Shown one piece after another: positions 13,936 through 45,530 of a stretch of 64,000 nucleotides of DNA. The position numbers and the translations under genes are program-made. Each line of letters starts with the position of its first letter. Within the stretch, counting starts at the first letter, position 1. The stretch is from Rhodeus uyekii (taxonomy: Eukaryota; Chordata; Actinopteri; Cypriniformes; Acheilognathidae): contig JAWRVZ010000027.1 of assembly GCA_037043235.1 (NCBI GenBank), forward strand, positions 4,775,501 through 4,839,500, in the 5' to 3' direction. The notes beneath the pieces were generated by a model. The model had not been told where the DNA came from and did not search any database. It saw only the letters and a list, made by a program, of their open reading frames with translations.

Positions 13936-15766
13936 AGTTTGTAATGTTTACATGGTCTTGTTTTTATTCTTGTCTGACCTTTTACTGAATCTCTTTTTTT
14001 TTTCTTCTGAACTTTAAGTTCTTTAAGTTATCAATTTATATTTGCTGGTTGCATTGATTTGAATTTCGCTACATTGAACAACACATCTTAGTTTGTTTTC
14101 TTTTAATACATGCAGCAATTTAATAGTTAAAGTAGTGAATGCTGCTTTACAGTAGTGTGATCTGTCTGCTTTGTTTTGAATGCAGAGGGCAGTATTGCTG
14201 TACAAATGGCACTGTTGCGGTCTAGTTTGAGCAGTGAAGCGGAGTAATTAAATGTGAGTTGACCAATCTTTCTATTGCCTTTGCAAATGCTTAAGTGTTG
14301 ACGTCTTGCCACTTTATTGGAGTGAAAAATACTTCCATGTTCCAGAGTAAATGGTGTTAGAAGAGGCCCATCAACCTCCCTAATCTAAAATTGGGCTTGG
14401 CATTCAGATCCTGTCAGGGGAGAATATGTCAAGCGGGTGGACAGGTGGAGTTTAAATATATATTCTTTATTCAACTTGCCTCTTCTTGGATAAGAGAAAA
14501 TGTCTCTCAATGCTGAATTTTGTGACCAAAATACAGATAAATTAATATGCTGTGGAACAGAATGCAACATTCTTATGCGAACACTTAAAAGTGAAGGTTG
14601 ACTGTTGTGTGGTTGAGAAATTTATTTGAATTATGTGAATTATTTACTGTGAGTGCAGAAACATGAAGGTTAAGTGGAGTAGAGGGACATTTGCAGGAAC
14701 TTTCAAATGGAGAAAACCAAGTGATGTATCAACCATACTGAATACTTTGTTTTTAATTGGCTAAATGTGTTATTTGCAAATGTTACCGAAACCGTCTGAT
14801 GAGCAGCTTGTTCTACTTAAGAATACAGCCTTTATTCTCAGAAAATACATCTTTAAACATTTAAGGTTACAAACTAGTGAAAGAAAAACCCAAAGGGGTT
14901 AAAACTGTTTTTTGAGTCAAATTTAATTCAGAATTAGGACTTATGAATAGTTATAACCCCTTTATTTCATCAATAAATAACATTTTGAACAGTTAAAACA
15001 GTATGTCCAATAAGACCTTTATAAATTTGAGGTAATATTTGCCTGACTATTAAGGGGTGATTTGAGAATGCATTAGATAAAAATCATGAAATGTGCAAAA
15101 ACACTCAAATTTCACGTCATGCATAAGATTTGAGACATATGCGTTTTCTCTAAGTTTGTTGCTCAACCTGGTTTGGACAATCTTAAATCTCTTGCATACT
15201 GTTTTGTGTAATACAGGCAGAAAAAAACGCTAAAGAACAAACTCACAGTACAACAGTTATTAAACCACAATTTTTTTTTTCTGGATCCATTCTGTAAGTG
15301 GTATTTTTAGATTCTTGTTTAAAATCTTGGAGACCCTCAGGGATGCTTTAGGTTAATAAAATAAACATTTTATCCTCATAAACTTCTAACAACCTTTTTA
15401 TACCAAGTGAATATGTTTATTTTACAGCCATGTTGCTCTTTGTCAAGCTGGCGAGACTTTAAGACATTGTATGCATTCAGCATCTGAGATTGTGATGTAT
15501 CTGAGAAGTGATTTGATGTTTGTTCTAGCCATTGAAAAGAGAAAAAAACAGGATTGACCCATTTCGTAATGTCATAACTATTTGTTTATTCTCCAAAGAT
15601 GAATATTACGTGCTAAATGACATGTTCTGCTCTATATGATATGTGACATGATTGTGAATGTGCACAATGTAAATTAGCCCTTATTATAGATGATTCGGTT
15701 CCAGCTGCATTAGACTTCAACAAAACTGTTAAATGCAGCAGTATCTCTCACAAACAAAGCAAATGC
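13936..15766. other. Intergenic region between convergent tuba and jph2
   Basis: The + strand tubulin and - strand jph2 point toward each other here. I see no gene, long repeat or clear regulatory element in this AT-rich stretch. Confidence 0.55.
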
Positions 15767-15959
15767 TTTATTTTATAATGTTCAGGCACTGAGACACACC
15801 GATCATTTCCAAGCACTCGGTCCAATTACAGATGGCAACCTTCTGAGTAGCTCAGGAGGGCTGCTCTGAAACTGGAGAACGCAGCAACAGAGCCGTTAAT
15901 GGAGCGCAGTACATCCTCACAGCTCCCCATGGTAGTTTCTGTCACCTGGATGGGTTTGG
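15750..15959 (-). other. jph2: jph2 terminal 3'UTR exon
   Basis: A strong minus-strand acceptor (cacctttttctag, exon from 15959) matches a strong donor just after the stop codon (taag|gtaagc at 16062/16061). This makes a 102-bp intron in the 3'UTR. The poly(A) signal AATAAA (minus) is at 15767-15772. The exact 3' end is inferred. Confidence 0.65.
15767..15772 (-). promoter_or_regulatory. Candidate poly(A) signal of jph2
   Basis: TTTATT on + gives AATAAA on the minus strand, about 190 nt into the terminal exon. It is the first canonical hexamer after the 3'UTR acceptor. Confidence 0.65.
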
Positions 15960-16077
15960 CTAGAAAAAGGTGTGTAAGAATACCCACAGTGTTTTTACAA
16001 GACAAATAACAGTTACACTTAATAAATGTGCAGATCTGAGGTACGAGATGTAGCAGCTTACCTTAGACTTTGTCATC

Positions 16078-34253
<18,176 letters not shown>

Positions 34254-36397
34254 CCCTCCTAATGCAAATTACTTGTAACTTTTGAAACTTTCAGATGTGA
34301 CTTTGAAAACGAACAACAACGAGCGACCTAAACTCTACCAGGCGCTGTTAAATCCATCTGTCAAATTCCATATATGCGCAAAGTGGAGAGAAGATCTTTT
34401 CCTTGTGCTGAACATGTAGAATCGTCGTGCACGCTCATCGTTTGTTGATAGGTATATCCTTGAATATGTCAAATAAATAAATAAACGTCCCAAAGCTTGA
34501 AGTTGAAATGACTTGGGAGAGGGAGGATTGTTTTTGTTTGTTTGCTTTTAAAGTTTTGGTTGCATGATATTGAGTTTACAATAATAATCTTTTTAATCGA
34601 ATTGTCGAGCCAGTGGTCTTTCATGGCTTTCAACCCCTCTCCCCTCTCCCTGCCTCCCCTCTTTGCACTTGGTGCTGCTGGAAATGTGTTAGCAGTCCCA
34701 ACAAGGCTACCAGATCCCAACACTGTTCCAAAAATACAGGCCAATCGGCCCTCAGCACCCAGACACTTTTAAAAGCGCTGCCAGATCACTTGCAGAAAGG
34801 GTTTGGTCTCAATGTCCATATCAGGGGTCGCTGGAGTCTCTGTCTGTTATTTTAAGTATTTATTTATGAGAAATTGTGAATGGAGTTGCATCCTTTTTAT
34901 TTTATTTATTTTTTTGCTATAGGGCACAATGCTTATAAACATTTGTAGAGTAATAAAGACAGAAAGAAAAGGAGAAATGGAGAAGTGAGTACACCTCATA
35001 CTGTAAACAGATCATCAAAAGTCACTGGGCCAAGATTTTGACCTTTTGTGTTTTGCAGAATTGAGCTGAGTAACTCAGTCTAAGGAAAAATAAAATAAAA
35101 ATATTTAAAAAATAAAGAAAAATATTAAATTGCATCTAAAATTATTACTGTTGTATTTTATATTGGTTTTCTGATCACTTATTTATCTATCTTCCATTTT
35201 CGTCTTTTCATTTTCTTTGTTTTCTTAACCTTACATTTTTAACTTAACTTAGCATTTTTTCCTTGTACTTATGAAATATTATAGCCTACATGTTAGCAAG
35301 CATGTAAATTAAAACTGGACTCTGACTCTATAAATAAATATGCAAAAGTCAAAAGACTGATGTTGTTTTACAGTAGGTTCAAGTTGATTTTTTTTCTCCT
35401 TTTCATTTTCTTCTTTGTTTACTTAACTGCAATTGTCCTCACATTTTTATACATATGAAATATTATAGCCATGTTAACAAAAACATAAAAAATGAAACCT
35501 TAGTTGGCTGAAAACATAAAAATAAATGCATTTTGGTTTAAAAAAATATACTCTAGGGTAAAATGATTAGTCAGTCTCGGTCTTAGAGTCGAGTGATTGT
35601 TGAACAGAGGACAGCTTGCACTCACTGGATCATCATCAATGCTGATATAGAGAAACCTGTAATAACTCCACTTGATTTCACAGAAGAGAGCTAACATGCG
35701 TGGAGGGAAACAGCGCACTCTGCTGGTTGCTTTATGGTAAATCTTGTTCTCAATGCTGTAGAATAGAACACATCGTTTGAGACAAATATTTCAGTTTGTT
35801 GCATTTTTAAAAACATTTATTGTATCCTATTATTAAGCTAATGCATTCATACAGACATTACTTGAATACACTTCTTCTATGATGGGCATGTTTCATTTAA
35901 AAAAATCTATATATTCGTTAAAATTATCTTAATGTTTAGACGGTGTAACCATCCATATATTGTACTGCAATTAAGACAAAAATCTGTAAATAGACAAAAA
36001 TCTGATTTTTTATTTAAAAAAAATTTGATAAAAAATATTTCAGTTCAATTTAAAAATTTTGATAAAAAAATATTTCAGTTCAACTTAAAAATCAAATCAG
36101 TGTAACAATAGGGTTAATGCAAAATAAGCATTTAGAGAGGACCCCTGCAGACCCTCATACCTGTGACTCTAAAAATAATAATAATTATAATGTGTATTAG
36201 AAGTGCAAGGGAAATATTTTACGCATTATGCTTAGACATTTTAGAGTCCTTAAATCAATACTTTTTGTACAAAATGGCAAACGTTTTTCAAATAACCAAC
36301 ATGCAAACAAACTTCTTCTATACATTTATCGATGAAAAACAGAGTAAATGAGCAAGTCGAAAGTGCGGCTGATGATGCCCCTGTTCGTGGTGCTGAA

Positions 36398-36400
<3 letters not shown>
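34254..36400. other. Divergent intergenic region between jph2 and gdap1l1
   Basis: The two genes start back to back here, about 2.26 kb between start codons, so both promoters should lie in this interval. It is AT-rich, with no clear TATA or CCAAT arrangement that I could tie to either gene, and no long repeat. Confidence 0.55.
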
Positions 36401-36468
<68 letters not shown>

Positions 36469-36474
36469 TCCCTC
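36401..36474. repeat. (TC)n microsatellite just upstream of gdap1l1 ATG
   Basis: About 65 bp of pure TC, then ccctctccctccctctgctcc and 'tctctcacag', ending 18 bp before the start codon. It has the form of a very long polypyrimidine tract and acceptor. Confidence 0.95.
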
Positions 36475-36511
36475 CCTCTGCTCCTCTCTCACAGGCACAG
36501 AATCCTCTGTC

Positions 36512-37441
36512 ATGGCGTCTTCCAACAATGTTACTCCCACCAACTGTAGCTGGTGGCCCATATCAGCCATGGACGAGGATGGCAAAATCACAGACGGAGA
36601 GGAGAGTCACGAGCCCACGATAGAACACAAGCCATACTCCAAAGACAGGCTCGTTCTGTATCACTGGACTCAGTCCTTCAGCTCTCAAAAGGTAAGAAAA
36701 ACACAGCATGAAAATGGTGGGTGAATCTATACTATGCAGTGGGACCAGTAATGCCAGAACGATAATATTGCGCTTTCTCCGGATGGACGCGTGTTCTGTT
36801 GGCCTACCTGTCTGTTCCGTCCTTTATCAAGACATTACGAAACCTCAGCAGAAGATGGAACATATTGACTTGACTAGATCTAAGTAAACCGCATCCCAAT
36901 ATCATCGATCAGTTATGTGCATAGTGTCTATCTGCAAATATACAGCGGATTTAACTGTATATAATGGACACAAAGCTATTGTTGAAGAGTTGTGTGATGC
37001 TTTGCTCAGGGTGAGGGAACTCTAAATTATTCATAAAAATATGAGGTAGCTTTGTGGAAAAACAAACGGTGATTTTTTATTCTCTACTGTCAATTGCTTC
37101 GTGCAAATTTCAGGCAGGGTCTTTTGTGTCCCCCGTGAATGTGTATTAAATGACTTTAACCATTAAAACTGGAAATAACTTTTACTGTGTGTTATTGCAG
37201 GCATTTTCCATTTAGTTTCTATTAAGATGTAAGCAAAAAAAAGAGTACATTTATTTTATTTGTAATTACTTTAATGCTCGTATTTTCATCTTTTCCCTGC
37301 TATATTATTAATATAGTAAATATATGTGTAAATACAATACACATTTACATAGACACATATGTGCACAGTTTAATATAAAAAAACAGATTTTTTAAAACAT
37401 TTTTTTCAAATCAAATTATGCATATGTATTATGTTATTTTA

Positions 37442-37479
<38 letters not shown>

Positions 37480-40400
37480 CATATGAATATATTTATTAAT
37501 ATGCGTCTATATTGATTAAAATGCATATTATGCATAAATATGCGTAAATGCAAAAAATGCATATAAATGTAAATAAATATTTAAAACATATTAATTAATA
37601 TACATGCACAATATTGTATTTATTTGTCACATTTATTACATTAAAATGTGCATACGCATATACAGTATATATATATAAATATATATATATATATAAAATC
37701 GTTTTGTCTGATTTGTTTCTTGTAAACACCTTAGTGGTGTCACACCGTAGTGGCATGACCTTGAGGACACAGCTATTTGGCTAAATGTGACCGTCAACCC
37801 TTTTTTTAAAGGCATTGCATTGCAATTTTCCATCATATATTAAATGCTAAATGTAGCATGAGACGCCACAATGTAATTCATTACCACTAAAAACATTCTT
37901 TGTCTGAGAAAGTGTTTATTCTAAAAAGATGTTTATTTAAAAAGGTCACTGATTTTAAAAGGAAAAGGTCCCACATTTGGTGGAATGACGCACCAGGTGT
38001 CAGGCTCCATGTTTGTTGTGCAAGGGATGCCTCTCTGCACAGACAGTCTGCTGTTTGCATGATTTGAATGACTGTCACGTGTTACCTAAGCTAAACCTGA
38101 CTCCTGACAACAATATTAAATTGACCAAAACATCGGTGAGGCTCAGATCGCAAAGTGATTCATTTTGCTGATTACAGTAGTTACAGACTTGGGTGGAAAG
38201 CTGAGCAAAAAATCAATAACCAGCCAAATCCATCTCCTATTTACTTACCAGCAGACTGAGAAATACAGTTAAACATGGGAAAGCTTTACACCAGTAAGTG
38301 TTTTTCTCTTGATGCTCCACAGAAATTAGTTTTTGGCTACCTATTTATAGAAATATTAATTGAAAAACATTTACTGGGGATGAGCATCAAAACAACTCTC
38401 TCATCTCAGAAAATAGATAGGTGCTGCTAAACCTTTCAATATCACTGCCTACTGCCATTGTTTTTTTGCTGAATTGTATTGAGTCAATGTATCTTCTTGA
38501 TGAAGCCGTAAAAAGTTCAACTTTTGACTTCAGCTTGGAGTGAGAATGGATTTTCTGAGGTAAATGTAACATTACCTGACATTATTTATAATGATTTATC
38601 CGTGGTTGAAACACGAGACACAGTTCACATTTCAGTAAGTTGTACTGTTTCTTTCAACTTAGCCTCTGATGTTAGTTCATATGTATTTTGTACTATAACT
38701 AGTAGTCAAGAATTAGAGATCAATGAAGATAGGTTTACATGTATGTGTAATGCGACGTTAAAAGTATAGTTCACCTAAAAATGAAAACTTTGTCATTACT
38801 TACTCACCCTCAAGTTGTTCCAAACCTGTATGAGTATCTTTCTTCTGTTTTAAAGAATGTTACGGCACCCATTGACTTCCAATTTTTTTTTTCTACTATA
38901 GAAATCAATGTGTGCCGTCAACTGTCTGTTAAATCTTCTAATAACATCTTCTTTTGCTTTCAACATAAGAAAGAAACTCACAGTTTTGGAACAACAACCT
39001 GAGTAAATGATGACAAAATTTTCATTTTTGGGTGAAGTACACCTTTAAGAGCACCAAAACGGTTTATTGTTTGAATTTCGTAATAAAACATACAAAATTT
39101 GAAGGCTGGGACCTGAAAGTAACCTGCTCTGTCTTCTCTGTCAGCACATTGTCGCATGTTTTTTCACTGCGTGAGAATACGTGTTAAGCTGTAATGCTGG
39201 CTGAGCCTTTTCCAGTTGATTATTTTGTGTCTGTTCAGATCCAGACACTGCACAGTTGTTGTCTGATGTGTCTGTTGGCTTTGCAACACTTCCCAGGCCA
39301 AGCTGAAAACAGTCTGACATTCATTAGGCATTCCTCAAGCTGCTGATTGAAGCTCTTGTCACTCATCAGTCAGCACTCCTTGTTTTATCTTGATCGATTA
39401 ATCTGGTTTTGTAGGATGAGACAGGATTATATCTTAAGGTGAAGAAAACCGAAGTCCTGCTGTATTTTAAGCGAGGATGTTCTCTTTAAATAACCATCTG
39501 AATCACATTGCGTTGTTTAACTCAATGCCAAAATGTCCGGATACAAAATCTCTGAACAGACAGCAAAGTTGTTATGTTTTATTAATATAGTTTCCATATG
39601 TATGGTTGCTATAGTAGACCTTTCACTCTTAGAAGAAAAGGTTCAACAGAAAATCTTAAAGGGTTCTGTCGGGTGCTTCATATATTGAAACATTTAAGGT
39701 TTTAATTAAAATTGAATTAATTTGTCATTTCAATTAAATTGTAAGAATTAAGCAGCTTGTAAACATACTATAACCAGAAATTAGAATGAAATGATGTCAT
39801 TGTTTAAGACATTTTTCCATATAAAGAATCTTTTCGGCATAAATGGTTCTTTAATATTTAGGGTACTTTATGGAAAAACCTTTTTCTTCTAATGTTGAGA
39901 TTTTTATATATATATATATATACAAACAGGCAGTTTGCATATTGAGTGAAAAGCAAGATTATCATTGTTTAGAGAGAAATAATGAGGATAAAAAAGAAAC
40001 TTCAAGCAATCAGATGTTTTATTTAATCAAATTCCTAACAGTTGGCCAGTGAGACCTTTAAATAAAACCTGAATGCTTTCAAAACTTGATCTTCGTGATG
40101 AGCCTTGAAGCAGCATGATGTCATGATGATGTCATGTGTGTGTTTTCTGGCAGGTGCGTCTGGTGATCAATGAGAAAGGGTTGCTGTGTGAAGAACGGGA
40201 TGTCAGTATGCCTCTCACTGAGCACAAGGAGCCTTGGTTCATGCGGCTCAACCTAGGGGAGGAAGTACCAGTTTTCATCCACGGAGACACTATCGTCAGT
40301 GACTACAACCAAATCATTGATTATATAGAGACCAACTTTGTCGGAGGTATGGCTGGCAAACCACCGACTCATGACTGCAGAAAGATACCTTGCTTGTTAG

Positions 40401-42185
40401 TCCAAACCTGCTCCTGGAGGGCTATTAAGCAGTATTTAGATCCAACTTGACTCAACACACCTGCCTAGAGGTTTCTAGTACGCCTAGGTTGTGTCTGAAA
40501 TCGCCTCATTTACCCTCATTCACTATTCCCTACATTACTCCACTAATATAGTTCACTTGAGGGAGTGAATGAAAACCAGTGAGTGAATTCGGACACTGAG
40601 TGTGCCGCTTTTGCATAGTTTGTGCTTGCTGTTTATTAATAATTTGAAACTTGGCAGACTGGCAGCTCCAGGAATAAGATGAAAAGATTAATCTTGAACT
40701 CCGTCATGGAAATGATCATGTTTAAATCTTATTGAAACAATTTAATAGTCAAATAAAAAATAAATTTATATCCGAATGACATTACGCTGTAGTCACATTG
40801 GACCAGCAGTTTGGAAAGTGAATGGATGGATGATTCAGCTGTGACATTCTTCTGGCCAGATGCAGGAATTAATTTGGCTCGAGACTCTCACAGTGCATTA
40901 TGGGTATTCTCTAGCCGTTGAACGTACATCGGTTATACACTTGTTCAATCCCACGGCGAATTGTGGAATTGAATGAGTTCACTCGATAATGTCACTGTTT
41001 TTCAGACACCTGTCCTTTTTAATAGTGCCCTATTTAAGGGTATCAGGGGCGATTTTCAGCTGGTTCAGGTGTGTTTAATTGGGGTTGGAGCTGAACTCTA
41101 CAGGAGAATGGCACTCCAGGAGCAGGATTGGACATCCCTGATCTATGGTATGCATTTTATTTTTATTTAAATTTTTACTTTTTTTGCAGATTGACCGAAA
41201 ATAGCACCCAATGGTAATTTTGTACCAAAAAAATGTTTTTTTTAATGATTATTTTAAGCATACTTTTTTTTCTAACTAAATTCAATTTTTTTTTATAGAT
41301 TTAATATATAACTTAAATATATTTGTATGCTTTTGGAAACTCTACAATCTCAACTTGAGTATTCATTATCATTTATTCATTTAAAAAGAGCCCATCCTCA
41401 ATGTTCTTCTTGTTCTTTCTATAGTATTACTATATTGATTTTTGAAAAACGTAAATCATAATTAAATGAACACAATAACATTACTATAAACAATTTGAAA
41501 TAAATAAATATTTGAAGTTTAATGAGAAAAATCCATCACAGCATTCCATGGTAGCAATATTCACATTTTCTCAATTTATTGTAAAACTATATTAGATGAA
41601 GCTGATGTACGGAAATGCCTCTCCCTTCTTGCAGTGCAATTATATGTTGTCATATGTGTGTAGAAAGTCAGGCCTGTGTAAGCAATGCAAGCACAAAATC
41701 ATTATCATCGTAGTGCACTACATTTTCTCTCACACAATTGCATGACTATGTGTCATTTTGAATGTCTGCACAGTTTGAGTGTGGGAGTGTTTTCTGATCC
41801 AAGATCGCTCACTCGAGTGAGAAGAGCTGAGTGTGATCGCTCAATCTCTCAATGATCTTTAAGAGATTTAAACAGGCAACTATATTTGACATTTTAGAGT
41901 GTCCAGACACAGATTAATTACCAATATTGCAGATTTACAATATGTTTCTCGATATCCTCTTGCTGTGAATAGTGTTAATGAGTTAATAAAAGTGTTAATT
42001 CACACGTTATGCTTCTGGCCAATCCAATTTACAATCGCCATCCGGCTTTATTTAAATTGAAGCTTGGCAGTGTGAACAAAGGGGATGCTAAGGGTACGTT
42101 TACACGACAACAATGCACTAAAAATGGAAGAGATAGTTTCTTTTTTTGCATATAGAAGACACCATAGTTAAAACGATCCCTGTTC

Positions 42186-42217
<32 letters not shown>

Positions 42218-45200
42218 ATGTGTGTGTGTGTGTGTGTGTGTTTTAAAGGTATTAAATCCAAACTAAAATACATACACTGCAAGCATAATTGTGATCTCAT
42301 TTCGAAAGAAGACACTTGGCAGTTTGTTGTCCTCAAGATATTAGACATTTGTAATCTTTATGACACAAAATTGTTATTGTTTAGAAACTTAATGCACCTA
42401 AAACCTCATGTTTATTATGTTCTATTTCAAATTTAAAGATGATATCTCTAAAACTTAAGACCATGCCATGTGATTTTATTTACATGTTCTATGCGTCCAT
42501 TCAGTCTATTGTCTCTTTGTCTTGGGCTGTGCACACTGCAGGCAAAAGTGGCCCAGATCTTCCTCTCATACTGTATACTGTGCATTACTTAACAGAGTTG
42601 TCTTCCATGTGTTTATGCGGTTATGTCTTAAATGAACTTAAACAGTTGACAAAGAAAATGCATTGTTTTGGATCTGAGCAGCTCTCAAAGTGACAGTAGC
42701 CTAATATTCTCCTGCTTTACATTAGTCAAACAACAAAAGACAAAGAGACAATTCCTCACGCTGTTCTTTACTTACAATAGCTTTCATAATAACTTCTATA
42801 ATTATTTTAGAATGACTTTTATAACTTAATTCGTAATGTGTATGTTATTCATAAAGTGTAGTGTTATCGTATCTTGTTCAGTTGTATTTATTTGTGCAAT
42901 TGTTAATTTGTTCTTTTTTTAAATGCTAAGTTTTTACTTGTCTTTAATAATGCTTGAAATTTATATTAGTTAGGATGTTGATTTTCAGCTACAATTAAAT
43001 GTTTTGCAATAAGACTTAAATAAGTGTGAATAAGAAGTGAATGAGTGAAGTTTTTTTTACTATTATTACCTTATTGGAATTAAATTAAAATGATATTCAA
43101 CCCTATGTGTGTGTGTGTGTGTTCTTTGTTCTTTCAGACACAGTTGCACAGCTGATTCCGGATGAAGGCACTCCATTGAATGCAAGGGTACAGCAGTACC
43201 GTGAGCTGCTGGACGGACTGCCCATGGATGCTTACACACATGGATGCATCCTGCATCCTGAACTCACAATTGACTCCATGATCCCAAAGTACGCCACTGC
43301 TGAAATACGTAGTAAGTGATGCTACAATTCAGTGCAACATTATTTCTAGAGACACATTGCAAAGAATGACTTGTAATTTTTGAAATATGTCTGCTCTTTT
43401 AAAAAAAACGCATATATGGCATCAATTTGTTCATGAAGAGCCTTTAACATCCATGGATCTTTTCCATTGGACAAACGGTTCTTCATGGAGGGAAAAGGAT
43501 ATTTGGATTTTTCAAATTAGATTTAAAATCTTTAGATTTTATGTTATTAAAATGAGATATGGCACAGAAGCCTTATTCTGAAATTGGAAAGGTACAGAAA
43601 ATGAACAATGCGCTATACGGACAGATTTCACTTATCACGTAAAGATAGTAAGGAGAGATGACTGACAGGATGATGTCGGAGGATTTGGTGTACAACAGAT
43701 CCTGAGCGTCATTGACAAATATTGTATGTTGTAAAATGTGTGGTCAGCACAGCTGCTCCCTATACACAGCATTACTTATAGTTGTCAGAATGTCGAAACC
43801 ATTGAAATAAAGTGATAACCAAATCCCTTTTCGTAATCTTTATTTCTGTGTAGAAAACTAAATCTGATTCTTTACAAAACCTGCTTAGTCTGGGAAACCC
43901 TTATGTTTCAGATTTCACATTTTGAAGCAAATTATTGTCTGTAATGTGACTTCTTCGCACTAAAATGCTCTAAAGCTGGCCTGTTTATTCAGAGTTCATC
44001 GATATTCAATCCAGTGTAAACCCGCATTGCTCACGTATTATGTAATGTACCAGTACAGTGTAAATCAAGCCAAAGAGTTGATCCAGCCAATGTATTGCAG
44101 CACAATAAATTGTCATTGAAACCTAGCATTATTGCAAATAAATCTCTTTTATGGTTTATAACTTGGAAGGTGTACGTATGATAGGTATTGTTTATCACAA
44201 TCACTTCTTTGATTCATGCCTAAATTCTTATTAAATCCCTTAATTACTTGTCAGGAACATTAACACTTTGCAGAAAATAGTTGTAGTTCACAGACAATTA
44301 TTGTACACATAACTTATCACAAAGAAACAAGACCGGCTACAAGATCTGGATAGCTTTCTGTGGTTTTACAATGTAAATATTTAACCAAATGACAGCTCTC
44401 TTACTGACATAGACATTCTGGTTTAATTTCTCTCAGGACATTTGGCCAATGCAGCATCTGAACTGATGAAGCTCGACCACGAGGAACCACAACTAACAGA
44501 GCCATATCTCTCCAAGCAGAAAAAGCTCATGGTAAGCAAGCAGTTTTACATACGCAACATTTATGCATCACAATTTAAATGGATGCATGTATGTTCTCTT
44601 ATCTTAAATAAATAATAATACTAGTCATATCTTAATCTGAAAATAAATGAATAGCTTGTCCTGGTCTTGAATACTTTTTTAGGCAAAGATCTTGGACCAC
44701 GACAATGTGAACTACCTGAAAAAAATTCTTGGAGAGTTGGGAATGGTACTAGACCAAGTAGAGGCAGAGCTGGAAAAAAGAAAACTGGAATATCAAGGTG
44801 TGTTTTTTGTTTTAAAATGTTTATTTTATTTCAACAAATAAAATTAATAATAATAAAATAACCCTATAATAATCATCTTATCTATTAACATTATTTTAAC
44901 CTTAAAGATCACATATAATATGACAACATTAATAAAAAAAAAAAAAAAAATATATAACAAAGTTAATTTCTTTTATTGCATTTTATTATTTAAAAAAACT
45001 AAGATTTTTAAAATTTATATTTATAGATTTTTCTTGGTGCATATTTTCATACTATTCCTGTAAATCATAAGATTTCACATTTGCTAGACGTTATTCATTT
45101 ACAAAAGAAATATTAGCTTTAAGAACTGCTGTTTCTGATCTTACTTTTTCAAGAACATCTACAAGTTATCTTTCCTGTCTACACAGGTCAAAAATGTGAA

Positions 45201-45530
45201 TTATGGCTTTGTGGACCTACTTTTACACTAGCCGATATTTGTCTTGGAGCCACATTGCACAGGCTCAAGTTCTTGGGACTCTCAAGGAAATATTGGGAGG
45301 ACGGGAGCCGGCCGAACCTGCAGTCGTTTTTTGAGCGGGTGCAGAAGCGCTACGCTTTCCGCAAGGTGTTGGGGGACATCCACACGACCCTGCTCTCTGC
45401 GGTTCTACCCAATGCATTCCGAATGGTAAAAAAGAAGCCACCGTCCTTCTTTGGGGCGTCCTTCCTAATGGGCTCTCTTGGGGGGATGGGCTATTTTGCC
45501 TATTGGTTTTTAAAAAAGAAATACATGTAG
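36512..45530 (+). CDS. gdap1l1: Ganglioside-induced differentiation-associated protein 1-like 1 (366 aa, 6 exons)
   Basis: GST-like protein related to the mitochondrial fission factor GDAP1; the 1-like-1 form is mainly neuronal and can move to mitochondria. Exons: 36512-36691, 40154-40346, 43138-43311, 44437-44531, 44683-44797 and 45187-45530 (TAG). All boundaries are GT-AG and the phases join. It starts MASSNNVTPTNCSWWPISAM, like human GDAP1L1. An N-terminal thioredoxin-like GST domain begins near LVLYHWTQSFSSQKVRLVI (about residue 50), the GST C domain includes MDAYTHGCILHPEL and EDGSRPNLQSFFERV, and a hydrophobic C-terminal anchor with a basic end (MGYFAYWFLKKKYM) closes it. The neighbour jph2 matches human 20q13.12. 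Confidence 0.97.
37445..37476. repeat. (TA)n microsatellite
   Basis: TA run in gdap1l1 intron 1, with further short TA runs near 37663-37695. Confidence 0.9.
38758..39049. mobile_element. Cyprinid foldback MITE in gdap1l1 intron 1
   Basis: 'aagtatagttcacctaaaaa' at the left is mirrored by 'tttttgggtgaagtacacctt' words at the right; inner arms 'actcaccctcaagttgttcc' and 'ggaacaacaacctgagtaaa' also pair. About 290 bp, no coding potential. Confidence 0.8.
39622..39897. repeat. Foldback repeat with 'cactcttagaagaaaagg' ends
   Basis: The left end 'cactcttagaagaaaaggtt' is mirrored by 'aacctttttcttctaatgtt' at the right. A related fragment lies around 43390-43575. Non-coding MITE-like element in gdap1l1 intron 1. 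Confidence 0.6.
40396..41145. mobile_element. Foldback element with a second TIR element nested inside
   Basis: Outer arms: 'gtccaaacctgctcctggag' at 40399 and, inverted, 'ctccaggagcaggattggac' ending about 41133. Inner element: 'tgtgtctgaaatcgcctcat' near 40490 against the reverse of 'gtcactgtttttcagacac' near 41000. So one non-autonomous DNA element appears to have landed inside another in gdap1l1 intron 2. Confidence 0.6.
42189..42241. repeat. (TA)n(TG)n microsatellite
   Basis: TA run followed by a TG run in gdap1l1 intron 2. Confidence 0.9.
43106..43121 (+). promoter_or_regulatory. (TG)8 tract directly upstream of gdap1l1 exon 3 acceptor
   Basis: Eight TG units end 16 bp before the acceptor AG (43136-43137), followed by ttctttgttctttcag. 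UG repeats in this position are bound by TDP-43/CELF-type proteins in other genes. Any effect here is inference. Confidence 0.6.
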
